Part shown: positions 5,821-13,711 of the stretch, piece by piece
Layout of the letters: every line of letters starts with the position of its first letter
Numbering within the stretch: the first letter of the stretch is position 1
IMG/VR virus record: IMGVR_UViG_3300021956_000068
Span: 1 to 26,640 of that record
From: a virus
Direction: 5' to 3' (one strand)
DNA length: 26,640 bases
The notes under the pieces: generated by a model
The model's database searches: none
What the model was told of the DNA's origin: nothing
Seen by the model: only the letters and a program-made list of their open reading frames with translations
Program-made: the position numbers and the translations under genes

Positions 5821-6363
5821 TCAAACAAAAATTACACCCATTGACAAAAAAAGGTCCATGGCATTTTTTACGGCCTCATCTTGATTACTGCTTCCATTGC
5901 AAAGTGCAGATTTTGCCATTATTGCCCCAGTTAAATTAGCCCCATCAAAACACAAAATCCCATCAAACTTTACCCCGCACAAATTTGCACCCCTTAAGTC
6001 TGCACCTTCAAATCTTGGGCTTTTCAATTTTGCGTTTTTCAAGTTGGCACCCCTCAAGTCAGCCCCTTTAAAGTTAGTCCCAAAAAAATCTACTTCGCTC
6101 AAATTAGCCGCAATCAATTTTGACCCACTAAAATTACAAGATGATGTAAAACAAGATCCGCTTAAATCGGCCATACTCAAATCAGATTTTTCAAAAATTA
6201 CACGCTTAAATGTTGCCCTCTTCATCACGATATTTTTAATATTGACACCACTTAAATCTGCGTCAATAAATAAAAAATCCGAATAATCTTCCTCTCTATA
6301 TATTACGAATCTAAGATCCCCAACAAAAATTTTATCAAGGTCAACAATTTTGTAAGAAGACAT
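5821..6363 (-). CDS. Pentapeptide-repeat protein C, divergent ends, 180 aa
   Basis: The start is the ATG at 6363; the ATG five codons earlier is part of the GGAGG ribosome site. Residues about 38-160 hold roughly twenty-four pentapeptides (A-D-L-S-G, A-N-L-S-E, A-D-L-R-G, A-N-L-K-N, A-N-L-C-G), interrupted by less regular F-containing ones. Unlike most relatives it has neither the I-E-E-L-E-A-E-R N-cap nor the D-T-I-I-T-Q-S C-cap: it begins S-S-Y-K-I-V-D-L-D-K and ends in a hydrophobic M-D-L-F-L-S-M-G-V-I-F. Its promoter is nevertheless of the common type (6393-6421). It probably heads a four-ORF transcript running to 4346. Confidence 0.85.
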   Translation of the reverse strand: MSSYKIVDLDKIFVGDLRFVIYREEDYSDFLFIDADLSGVNIKNIVMKRATFKRVIFEKSDLSMADLSGSCFTSSCNFSGSKLIAANLSEVDFFGTNFKGADLRGANLKNAKLKSPRFEGADLRGANLCGVKFDGILCFDGANLTGAIMAKSALCNGSSNQDEAVKNAMDLFLSMGVIFV

Positions 6364-6392
6364 TTTAACTACCTCCATAATTTGATAAAGCT

Positions 6393-6421
6393 ATTATATC
6401 ATCATAATGATATGCTGTCAA
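6393..6421 (-). promoter_or_regulatory. Near-perfect sigma70 promoter with palindromic operator (copy 2)
   Basis: TTGACA (6421-6416), 17-base spacer, TATAAT (6398-6393). The palindrome ATATCAT-CATA-ATGATAT (6396-6413) keeps both 7-bp arms of the other copies while the 4-base centre differs, which is what selection on protein half-sites would give. The flank between -10 and GGAGG has also drifted. The A-tract upstream of -35 seen in copies 1, 3 and 4 is replaced by mixed AT. Confidence 0.88.
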
Positions 6422-6448
6422 CTATATAATTTTAAATATCAATTAAGA

Positions 6449-7045
6449 TTAGTGCTGCCATTCCTCAAGTTCTTTAATGACGAAACCATCCATAAGATCA
6501 AGGCTATACATCATCGATAGTTCGTCATACTGCGACGGTGTGATGATGGTGTCTTTGATTATTGCGTATTTAAAATTTGCCCCATCCAAATCGGCCCCAC
6601 GCAAATCGGCCCCACTTAAATTGGCCTTAATCAAACTGGCCCCATTCAACTTGGCCCGAGTCAAATTAGCCATAGTTAAATTAGCCTTAGTCAAATAAGC
6701 TCCACGCAAATCGGCCCCACTTAAATTGGCATGTATCAAAGTGGCCTTATAAAAATCCGCCTTCATCAAATCGCAGTCAATCAAATCTGCAAAAGTCAAG
6801 TCGGAAAACATGAAATCTGACCCTTTCAACTTGGAACCCTTAAAATCCACACAACTCAAATTGCAACGGATAAAATTGGCCTTATTCAGATAAGCGTTAG
6901 TTAAATCCGTATATTTAAATGGCCGACTTTCAAGGTTGAGGTAAAAGTCACACTCTTTTTTGTCATCACAGATCCAAACACTACGTTGACGCTCACGCTC
7001 GGCTTCTAACTCTTCTATATTTTTAATTTTTCTAATTGTGACCAT
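6449..7045 (-). CDS. Pentapeptide-repeat protein D, both caps present, 198 aa
   Basis: The start is the ATG at 7045, behind GGAGG; the longer frame reads through the promoter. The N-cap is clear (I-K-N-I-E-E-L-E-A-E-R-E-R-Q), as is C-D-F-Y-L-N-L at about 33-39. About twenty-four pentapeptides follow (A-N-F-I-R, A-D-L-I-D, A-N-L-S-G, A-D-L-R-G, A-N-L-T-M), all consistent with an A/S-D/N-L/F-x-x beta-helix of about six coils. The C-cap I-K-D-T-I-I-T-P-S-Q-Y-D-E-L and a closing helix ending F-V-I-K-E-L-E-E-W complete a full-length member. It is transcribed from the promoter at 7074-7102. Confidence 0.9.
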   Translation of the reverse strand: MVTIRKIKNIEELEAERERQRSVWICDDKKECDFYLNLESRPFKYTDLTNAYLNKANFIRCNLSCVDFKGSKLKGSDFMFSDLTFADLIDCDLMKADFYKATLIHANLSGADLRGAYLTKANLTMANLTRAKLNGASLIKANLSGADLRGADLDGANFKYAIIKDTIITPSQYDELSMMYSLDLMDGFVIKELEEWQH

Positions 7046-7073
7046 TTTGCTACCTCCATAATTTGATACGACT

Positions 7074-7102
7074 ATTATATCATTAATATGATATGGTGTC
7101 AA
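7074..7102 (-). promoter_or_regulatory. Near-perfect sigma70 promoter with palindromic operator (copy 3)
   Basis: TTGACA (7102-7097), 17-base spacer, TATAAT (7079-7074), and palindrome ATATCAT-TAAT-ATGATAT (7077-7094). The stop codon of the upstream gene (TGA, 7101-7099) lies inside the -35 hexamer. An A-tract (T on the + strand, about 7106-7112) lies upstream of the -35. GGAGG for the next gene follows about 17 bases after the -10. Confidence 0.9.
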
Positions 7103-7677
7103 CTATTTTTTTGCCATTCCTCAAGATCATTAATAACAAAACCATCCATAACCGAAACCCCATATTTTAGTTGAATTTGGTAAAATTGTGACTCCGTGAC
7201 ACGTACGCCTTCCTTGAATTTGTATTCCGTAGAATCATCAAATAGCCTTGTACCATCCAGCGTTGCCCCCCTAAAATCTGCCATGCTCAAATTTGCAAAA
7301 TTCAAATCTGCAAAACTTAAATCGCAGCGCCAAAAACTCGTAAATCTTAAATTTGCCATCGCAAAATTTGACCCGATAACCTTTGCACGCCACAAGTCGG
7401 CCCATCTTAAATCTGCCCCAGTCAAATTCGCACCACTCAAGTCGGCTTTATACAAATTTGAACTATTAATATCAGCCCAGCTAAGATCAGATGAGCTCAA
7501 ATTTGCCCCACTCAAATTTGCCAAACTTAAATTAGCTCCACGCAAATTTGCCCCACTCAAATCTGCCCCATTCAAGTTTAAGATAAAATCTGAAGCATCA
7601 TTTCCAGACGCAAGCCACGCATCAATTTGACGCTTTCGCTCCGCTTCTAGCTCCTCGATATTCTTAATAATGATCAT
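7099..7677 (-). CDS. Pentapeptide-repeat protein E, both caps present, 192 aa
   Basis: The start is the ATG at 7677, behind GGAGG. The N-cap I-K-N-I-E-E-L-E-A-E-R-K-R-Q and W-L-A-S-G-N-D-A-S-D-F are followed from about residue 35 by some twenty-three pentapeptides (A-D-L-S-G, A-N-L-R-G, A-N-L-S-L, A-D-L-R-W), the most regular block of the left cluster. The C-cap is divergent (V-T-E-S-Q-F-Y-Q-I-Q-L-K-Y-G) but still ends M-D-G-F-V-I-N-D-L-E-E-W-Q. Its TGA is part of the next promoter's TTGACA. It is the first gene leftward of the terminase operon and divergent to it. Confidence 0.9.
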   Translation of the reverse strand: MIIIKNIEELEAERKRQIDAWLASGNDASDFILNLNGADLSGANLRGANLSLANLSGANLSSSDLSWADINSSNLYKADLSGANLTGADLRWADLWRAKVIGSNFAMANLRFTSFWRCDLSFADLNFANLSMADFRGATLDGTRLFDDSTEYKFKEGVRVTESQFYQIQLKYGVSVMDGFVINDLEEWQKNS

Positions 7678-7705
7678 TGTCCTACCTCCATAATTTGATG
7701 GGACT

Positions 7706-7734
7706 ATTATATCATTAATATGATATGGTGTCAA
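7706..7734 (-). promoter_or_regulatory. Near-perfect sigma70 promoter with palindromic operator (copy 4)
   Basis: TTGACA (7734-7729), 17-base spacer, TATAAT (7711-7706), palindrome ATATCAT-TAAT-ATGATAT (7709-7726). The stretch from about 7682 to 7749 is nearly identical to 4312-4379 (copy 1), including the A-tract upstream of -35, so one was copied from the other recently. On the + strand the same DNA offers a weaker TTGATG-18-TATGAT pair that could fire toward the terminase genes; this is speculative. Confidence 0.9.
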
Positions 7735-7805
7735 CAGTTATTTTTTTTTGTTTGGTTGGTTGGGGGTTGTGCCGGCGGCATCACCTGTGTTAAGAAAGAG
7801 CAAGG
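7735..7805 (+). other. Divergent intergenic region with G-rich and GC-rich blocks before the terminase genes
   Basis: After a T run (7740-7749) come a G-rich block with GG doublets (GGTTGGTTGGGGG, 7754-7766) and a GC-rich dyad (TGCCGGCGGCA, 7770-7780), unusual in this AT-rich genome. It is the only gap between the divergent pentapeptide block and the packaging genes. Such a place often holds a packaging (cos or pac) site, a late promoter or both. No + strand sigma70 promoter with good boxes is visible, so late expression may need a phage activator or read-through. Confidence 0.35.
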
Positions 7806-8216
7806 ATGGCAATTAGAGGACAGCGGCCTAAAAACTATGACGCACAGATTGTACCGAACCAGTGGAGGCCGGGGCAGAGCGGGAACCCTACCGGTAGAAG
7901 GCTTGGGATAAGGTCGTTTGTAAGCATAGCGAGGGAGCTTTTAGTTACACCGATCGTCTTCAAGAACCCACTTACCAATGAGACCAGCGTTATGCCAGCA
8001 CAGGAAGCCATCGTGTTGAAATGCATCGATGACGCCCGCCACGGCAACTACTTTGCCCTCAAGATCCTTATTGAGCTAGTCGAGACAAGCGAAAGGTATC
8101 ACGATGCGATGAGGGATGGTAGCGATGACATATCCGCTAAAAAAGATGAATACGAAAGAAAATTAAGGGAATTTAAAAAAAATGTCGTCGAAAAGTATGA
8201 TAATAACCCAACTTAG
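7806..8216 (+). CDS. DUF5681-type protein, probable small terminase subunit
   Basis: The N-terminal 35 residues carry the DUF5681 pattern W-R-P-G-Q-S-G-N-P-T-G-R-R (residues 20-32), typical of small phage proteins coded directly in front of the large terminase. The rest (136 aa in all) is helical with a basic, lysine-rich C-terminus (K-K-D-E-Y-E-R-K-L-R-E-F-K-K-N). It overlaps the large terminase gene by 35 bases. The expected role is DNA recognition for packaging as a small-terminase equivalent; this follows from position and family habit, not from a visible helix-turn-helix. AAGG lies just before the ATG. The region is richer in GC than the tail genes. Confidence 0.75.
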   Translation: MAIRGQRPKNYDAQIVPNQWRPGQSGNPTGRRLGIRSFVSIARELLVTPIVFKNPLTNETSVMPAQEAIVLKCIDDARHGNYFALKILIELVETSERYHDAMRDGSDDISAKKDEYERKLREFKKNVVEKYDNNPT

Positions 8217-9612
8217 TGACGAATTAAAAAAAGCAACGACAAAAGAACAGGTTGACTATATATGCGGGCTGATTGACGAGCACATGTTTTTTGCTCGACA
8301 GTCGGACATACTAGAATGGGGCCGGCACTACTTCCCCCACAAATTCAACTTACCGTTTTGCCGTGAACTCCATCGGCACTTAGTCGAAGCCGGGACCAAT
8401 GAGCGTGACGTTACAATGGCTCCACGTGGCCACGCAAAGACGGCCATATCCTGCTTCCTAGTGCCGATATATTATGCACTTAATGAGCCAAATAAGTTTA
8501 CGCACATACTAAACGTGCAAAAAACGCACGAAAAGGCGTTGTCAGTGAATACGTCCATCCGAAGAGAGCTAAAGGAGAACGACGAAATAATAAAAGACTA
8601 TGGCGACCAATCGACGAAAGAGACGTGGACGCAAAAGCAGTTTGTTTTAAAGAATGGCGTTGTTTTTACGGCGATAGGTGCCAACCAGTCAACGAGGGGC
8701 ATAAACTACCGGAATAGACGGCCAGATTATATTATAATCGATGACATATACGATGACGATGATATCCACAGCCAAGAATCACGCAAAAAGACGGAGTCTT
8801 GGTTCTTTTCCACGTTATACCCGGCACGAGCCGTTGGGAAAAAAACATGCATCCAGATACGAGGTACAGCGATCCACCAAAACGATCTAATGCACCAGCT
8901 TACGAGGTCCGAAGGCTGGACATCCAGAAAGTTTAAGGCGTGTGATTTTAACGAAAGAAGCGTTTTGTGGCCTGAGGTTCACACGATCGAAAGTCTTGAG
9001 CGTGACCGTGACGATATGGGGTCTCTTACGTTTGCGCGCGAGTATTTAAACGAACCATGGGATGAGGAATCCGCCATCATCCTCCCACATTGGATCAATG
9101 AGGTTGAAGAGCTTCCACCGCTTGATTGGCTATGCATATTGGTAGGGGTTGACCCAGCAGACAAACAAAAAGCAAACAGCGATTATACAGGCAAATGCGT
9201 TGCATATGTTTCAAAAAACAAAGATGTGTATGTTGTCCATTTAGAAGCCAAAAAACTAACGCAGAACGAGAACATAAAAAGCGTGGTGAAGCTAGACGAG
9301 CAATACCGCCCAAACACCGTTTTGATAGAAACGAATAAAGGGTACGGCCTGTTCGAAGAGCTCAGAGACAGGACCAGCGTCCCAGTAAGGGAAGTCATTG
9401 CAAAGTCTAGCAAAAATGCCCGATTGATGGGGGTACAATCATTCTTCGAAAACGGCAAGGTTTATTTTGTGCGATCAAAACTTGACAGGAAAGCGTTTGC
9501 AAATGTAAAAGATCAGCTTACGCAATTGATGCCAGATAATGACGATATACGAGACGCACTTGTTATGGTGCTAGAAACTGTGAGAGAGTACCGAGAAAGG
9601 AACATTTACTAA
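8182..9612 (+). CDS. terL: Terminase large subunit (packaging ATPase/nuclease)
   Basis: The 476-aa motor protein pumps DNA into the prohead and cuts it. The ATPase half shows Walker A A-P-R-G-H-A-K-T at 80-87 and Walker B Y-I-I-I-D-D at 183-188, with a second Asp where many terminases have Glu, followed by an unusual acidic run (I-Y-D-D-D-D). The RNase H-like nuclease half shows G-V-D-P-A (Asp324), L-I-E-T-N-K-G (Glu383) and D-N-D-D-I-R-D-A-L (452-460) supplying the metal-binding acids. Length is usual. It starts inside the preceding gene and is followed after six bases by the portal gene, so packaging and head genes form one operon. Confidence 0.95.
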   Translation: MSSKSMIITQLSDELKKATTKEQVDYICGLIDEHMFFARQSDILEWGRHYFPHKFNLPFCRELHRHLVEAGTNERDVTMAPRGHAKTAISCFLVPIYYALNEPNKFTHILNVQKTHEKALSVNTSIRRELKENDEIIKDYGDQSTKETWTQKQFVLKNGVVFTAIGANQSTRGINYRNRRPDYIIIDDIYDDDDIHSQESRKKTESWFFSTLYPARAVGKKTCIQIRGTAIHQNDLMHQLTRSEGWTSRKFKACDFNERSVLWPEVHTIESLERDRDDMGSLTFAREYLNEPWDEESAIILPHWINEVEELPPLDWLCILVGVDPADKQKANSDYTGKCVAYVSKNKDVYVVHLEAKKLTQNENIKSVVKLDEQYRPNTVLIETNKGYGLFEELRDRTSVPVREVIAKSSKNARLMGVQSFFENGKVYFVRSKLDRKAFANVKDQLTQLMPDNDDIRDALVMVLETVREYRERNIY

Positions 9613-9618
9613 ATCTAC

Positions 9619-11694
9619 ATGAACATTCTTAAGAATATGTTCCAAAAGAACGCAAAGCCGACAGTTGATAAAAAGTCCGCAGGTCTTGGGCTTCTTGGCG
9701 TTGAATACGGCATAGATTCAGGCGGTATATTCATAAAAGATGACAGAAAAATAGAGCATTATAGGGCACTTGTTGCAGCATGCGTTGACGCAATAACAAG
9801 GGACGTTGTATCTCAAGGATACTACTTTAGCAAGATTGGAGAAACCGAGCCTATAGAGCATAATAAGGTCAATAAAAATGTGATTTATCCATTCATATCT
9901 CAATGGAATGGGATAGGCTTATACGACGCAATAAGGATGGTAATGCCATCAATCCTAATGAATGGTAACGGCTACATATGGACGAGAAGAAAAAATGCAA
10001 AAAACGCACTAGAACTGAGGGACGGTGCGGGGTTTGAGTTTGTGCCGTCATCAAGTGTTACACCAGTATTAAGGCCTGATGGTGAAGGAATAGAATACTA
10101 CAACGTGTACATGAATAGCATCCCTCACATTGTATTGCCTGATGAAATGATTCATTTCCGCCAAAATGCAATTTCATCACCATTTATTGGTGTTGGGAAC
10201 ATTTCAAAATTACGGATTGAACTTGATGGTGCAAAAGCATCCGCAGAGTTTTTAGCCCAATTCATGAAGGACGCTAATGTTATGCCAGACATCATCATAG
10301 CGGATTACTCACGAGGAGACGACGAGCAAAAAAAGAAGCTTGGGACAATAACAAGGGAGCGTTACCGTGGGAAGATCATGATGTTTGACGCCCAGGATAA
10401 AGCAGATGTGATCAACACATCGGTCATGGCAAAAGACTTTAATTTCATCGATTCAAGAAAATACACAGATGACCAGGTGTTATCCATATTCAGTGTGCCA
10501 AGGATCATATTAGGCCTTCCGGACAACTCAAACAGATCAACAGCATCCAATCAAATTCCATTATACTTCAGATCTGCGGTTAACCCTCGGCTAACCTTAT
10601 TGGCGGATACGTTTAACAGTCAGTTTGTATGGAAGATTGATCCATCAATTCAACTTAACTTTAAAATGCATGCAACCGGTGATGTTGATGATACGGTAAA
10701 GATGCTAACGAATGGGATCATAACGCCAAACGAAGCGGCAAGAAGGATGGGGGAATCCGCAAATTACGACGATATGGCAAGGAATATGTTCTATGTGCCG
10801 GCATATCTTGCAACGCTTGATAACCTATCAATAAGTAAGGATATCATGGCAATGCAAACATCAATATCAGAAAGCCAAGATATTGTCTCACAAAGGTCAA
10901 GCCTTGAAGGAATGGCAAAGGATTTATCAGACCCACGCAATGTGACGCATATTGTTGAAGATATGAAAAAAAGGTTGCCAACACAAAAGATGTTCCAAAC
11001 AGATTTTGTTGCACGAGCCTTAACAACAAGAGTATCAATCACTGAAAAATATGTGATGCAGATATCGGCATATTTCAAAAAACAAGAAGTCGATATTATT
11101 GAAATGATAAAAAACAAAAAAGAAGTTGAAGATTATGAAGAGATAATAAACATTGAAAAAGAAATGACCGGTTATATTCAAAGACAAATTGGCACAGAAG
11201 CCGCATTACTATTGCCTCTATACACAAGTGGGGTACTAAGAGCAATCACGGACATTAACGTATTGACTGGGGCCGGAATAGTTGCGACAACGTCTAATCC
11301 ATTTGCGAAGGCTATGATTGAAAAACTTGGCGAAAAAATAACGGGTGTATTAACACAGACAACCTTAAAGGATCTAAGAGCAATATTCAAAAAAGCAATA
11401 AATGAAGGATATTCAATTAATCAGCTACAGGATGCTATATCAAGCAAGTTTATTGAGTATCAAGGCCGGCGAGCAAGGCTTATTGCGAGAACTGAGGCAA
11501 GGGTTGCATGGGATTCAGGGGCTTCCATTGCATACTCTGATTTGGGGTTTGACACATTCGATGTTGTTGGCTGCACTCAATTTGAGGCAAATTCAGATTG
11601 CGGGAAAATGAATATCCCATTATCGAGGGTCTTGTTAGGGCTTACCTTTCACCCCAACCATATCGGCGTAATTGTGCCATCTAAAAGAATATAG
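9619..11694 (+). CDS. Portal protein fused to a MuF-like C-terminal domain, 691 aa
   Basis: Residues about 40-400 are an HK97-type portal (Y-T-D-D-Q-V-L-S-I-F-S-V-P-R-I-I-L-G at 282-299, then F-R-S-A-V-N-P-R-L), the dodecameric ring through which DNA enters. After a long helical linker, residues about 590-691 match the Mu gpF (MuF) domain: A-R-L-I-A-R-T-E-A-R-V-A-W followed by a Cys-containing segment and H-P-N-H. Portal and MuF are separate genes in many phages but natural fusions are known; MuF proteins are minor head proteins. No extra toxin domain is appended. No strong ribosome site precedes the ATG; it probably relies on coupling with the terminase gene. Confidence 0.9.
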   Translation: MNILKNMFQKNAKPTVDKKSAGLGLLGVEYGIDSGGIFIKDDRKIEHYRALVAACVDAITRDVVSQGYYFSKIGETEPIEHNKVNKNVIYPFISQWNGIGLYDAIRMVMPSILMNGNGYIWTRRKNAKNALELRDGAGFEFVPSSSVTPVLRPDGEGIEYYNVYMNSIPHIVLPDEMIHFRQNAISSPFIGVGNISKLRIELDGAKASAEFLAQFMKDANVMPDIIIADYSRGDDEQKKKLGTITRERYRGKIMMFDAQDKADVINTSVMAKDFNFIDSRKYTDDQVLSIFSVPRIILGLPDNSNRSTASNQIPLYFRSAVNPRLTLLADTFNSQFVWKIDPSIQLNFKMHATGDVDDTVKMLTNGIITPNEAARRMGESANYDDMARNMFYVPAYLATLDNLSISKDIMAMQTSISESQDIVSQRSSLEGMAKDLSDPRNVTHIVEDMKKRLPTQKMFQTDFVARALTTRVSITEKYVMQISAYFKKQEVDIIEMIKNKKEVEDYEEIINIEKEMTGYIQRQIGTEAALLLPLYTSGVLRAITDINVLTGAGIVATTSNPFAKAMIEKLGEKITGVLTQTTLKDLRAIFKKAINEGYSINQLQDAISSKFIEYQGRRARLIARTEARVAWDSGASIAYSDLGFDTFDVVGCTQFEANSDCGKMNIPLSRVLLGLTFHPNHIGVIVPSKRI

Positions 11695-11703
11695 GAGATA
11701 AAA

Positions 11704-12324
11704 ATGGATAAAAAACATTGTGAAATAGTAGATCAAAAGATTATGACTGGCGATAATGGTGAAATCTATTTATCCGGATACGCAAACACAAAAGGTGTAG
11801 CCGATTCCTATGGTGATATTCCATTCAATTTGAACGGGGAACCTGTGTATGATTTAGAGTCTAGATTTAAATCAAACCCGGTAATTTTAGTCGATCACAA
11901 CTATACCGTAGAATCAATCGCTGGGGTGGCTGTATTTGGAGAACATGGGACACGAGAGGATGAGCGTGGTCTTTTTGTCAAAATACGACTAATGAACAAC
12001 CCGAAAACACCACAAACACAGCATGCCATTGAGGCCTACAAAGAAGGTTTTGGACGTGCGTTAAGCATTGGTGGAAAATGGATCTATAATGACGAGAGCA
12101 ACAGAAACCATTTGACAAAGGCGATCATACATGAAATATCATTGGTTGCGATTGGTGCCGACGGACAAGCCCTATTGTCAACCGAACGGCCTAAATCAGC
12201 CGGTAATAGCGAAAACGCCAAAGCAACAAGGCAGGACGTGTTGGAGCATCTTATCGATGAGTACCGCAGGACGGAAGACCCAGCATTAATCACTTGTATC
12301 AAATTACTAAGGAGCCAAGCATGA
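11704..12324 (+). CDS. Prohead maturation protease (HK97 gp4-like serine protease)
   Basis: The protein cleaves scaffold or delta domains of capsid subunits during head maturation. The family's catalytic triad is visible: His65 in V-D-H-N-Y, Ser121 in A-L-S-I-G-G, and Glu144 in H-E-I-S-L-V-A-I-G-A. The 206-aa length fits. AGGAG precedes the ATG by seven bases. The C-terminal 45 residues are helical and hydrophilic, as usual for the self-removed tail. Its stop overlaps the capsid gene's start in an ATGA junction, keeping protease and capsid coupled. The lack of a scaffold gene in between agrees with a scaffold domain inside the capsid protein. Confidence 0.93.
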   Translation: MDKKHCEIVDQKIMTGDNGEIYLSGYANTKGVADSYGDIPFNLNGEPVYDLESRFKSNPVILVDHNYTVESIAGVAVFGEHGTREDERGLFVKIRLMNNPKTPQTQHAIEAYKEGFGRALSIGGKWIYNDESNRNHLTKAIIHEISLVAIGADGQALLSTERPKSAGNSENAKATRQDVLEHLIDEYRRTEDPALITCIKLLRSQA

Positions 12325-13688
12325 ATTTAGAAGCATATATTAAAGGACTTATTTTAGATGGGAAATCAAGCCAAGAAATTGCAACACTAGTATCAGATGA
12401 GTACCCAAAAGCTGGTGTGGATGAGATTTTGAACGCAATAAAAACGGCTAAACAATCAGAAGCAAAGGCATCACAAGTCGGGCTAGCTATGTTAAAGGAA
12501 GACTTAAAAGATGATCTTAAAAAAGAAATTAATCAACAAATCGAAGATTCTTTAAAAACAATTCAGGTAAACATTAATGAATTTAAGTTAAAGAAAAGCG
12601 AACGAGAGTTTGATTTTATGAAGGGCGAATATGTCGAAGTAACAGAGCAAAAAGCAGAAGCATACAGTAAAATGCACCTTCTTTTGGATGCAGTGTATGA
12701 AAAGAAAGACTTAGCTTCTGCCACATCAATTTCAAAAGAGATTGAATTAGATAACACTAATTCAAAGATTATGATTGAGCGTAATGGGGTAAAATTGCCT
12801 GCTGTCTCAGATGTTCAGGGACAAGGTGGATATGCAATTCCAACAATTCTAAGGGAAGAAATATTTCAATTGCAATACGCCAGTACCCCTATTATGCGAC
12901 TAATGTCTGTTGATCAAATATCAGGGAGCAATACTCAGGACGTCCCAGTTATGAACCCTGTTACAATCACCCCAATTGCTGATCAAAACACACAAATCAC
13001 TGAAAAAACGCCGCAATTTAATGCGTCTCGGGTAAGTATGTATCGATTTGGTGGTTTCACATATGTATCTAATGATCTTCTTCAGCTTAAGCCAAACATT
13101 GTAAGAGATTTTGTAGCAGCTTATGCATCTGCATCTGCTCGTGCAGTGGAAATGTATGCATTAACTGGTGCTGGGTCAGCTGACCTTATAACAGGCATTG
13201 CATTTGATTCAAATACATCAAGGCCATCTTCTTATGCGTTGTCAGCACTAGATATCCCGAAAATATCAGACTTAATGTTGTTACTTAATGATGAAGCATC
13301 TGCGAATAATTTGGCATTTGTTGGAAATAGAAAAGTGCAAAATAAGATTGGGCTATTAGAGCACAGTTCAAACTATGTTTTCCCAACATATATTGGAGGC
13401 GGTAATTTTTCTCCTATGGGAATCCCATTTGTCGTATGTCCAAAAATTCAAAACACATTGAATTTTACTACGCCATCAAGAACTACTGGAACAAGTACCG
13501 CATTAATTATTGCTGACTTTTCAGCTATTTCTTTACTTATGAGTAATGCAAGATTTGATATTGGCGATGAAATGCTAAAAGATCAAAAGATTTTTCGGGT
13601 TGTTCAAAAGTTTGGTGTAAAAGTTTTGAGTGGGGCATCATCTGCTGGTGTAGTTTGTGTGGCTCAAGAATTGACTGGCGCAAGCTAA
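12321..13688 (+). CDS. Major capsid protein, HK97 fold, with N-terminal delta/scaffold domain
   Basis: The start is the ATG at 12321, with AAGGAG ten bases upstream; the longer frame lacks a ribosome site. The 455-aa protein has a coiled-coil, charged N-terminal region (about residues 50-150, K-E-D-L-K-D-D-L-K-K-E-I), which acts as internal scaffold and is removed by the protease, then the shell domain (from G-G-Y-A-I-P at about 171). Typical HK97-fold segments are Y-R-F-G-G-F-T-Y-V-S-N-D-L-L-Q and A-L-T-G-A-G. Composition is rich in Ala, Ser and Thr in the shell part, as for an abundant structural protein. Confidence 0.93.
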   Translation: MNLEAYIKGLILDGKSSQEIATLVSDEYPKAGVDEILNAIKTAKQSEAKASQVGLAMLKEDLKDDLKKEINQQIEDSLKTIQVNINEFKLKKSEREFDFMKGEYVEVTEQKAEAYSKMHLLLDAVYEKKDLASATSISKEIELDNTNSKIMIERNGVKLPAVSDVQGQGGYAIPTILREEIFQLQYASTPIMRLMSVDQISGSNTQDVPVMNPVTITPIADQNTQITEKTPQFNASRVSMYRFGGFTYVSNDLLQLKPNIVRDFVAAYASASARAVEMYALTGAGSADLITGIAFDSNTSRPSSYALSALDIPKISDLMLLLNDEASANNLAFVGNRKVQNKIGLLEHSSNYVFPTYIGGGNFSPMGIPFVVCPKIQNTLNFTTPSRTTGTSTALIIADFSAISLLMSNARFDIGDEMLKDQKIFRVVQKFGVKVLSGASSAGVVCVAQELTGAS

Positions 13689-13711
13689 ATCTAAAAATTA
13701 AGGATGTATCT

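Noticed and set aside
7720-7911. 63-aa + strand frame across the intergenic region into the small terminase gene
   Set aside because: It reads through promoter DNA and G-rich sequence; the DUF5681 frame from 7806 is the supported one.
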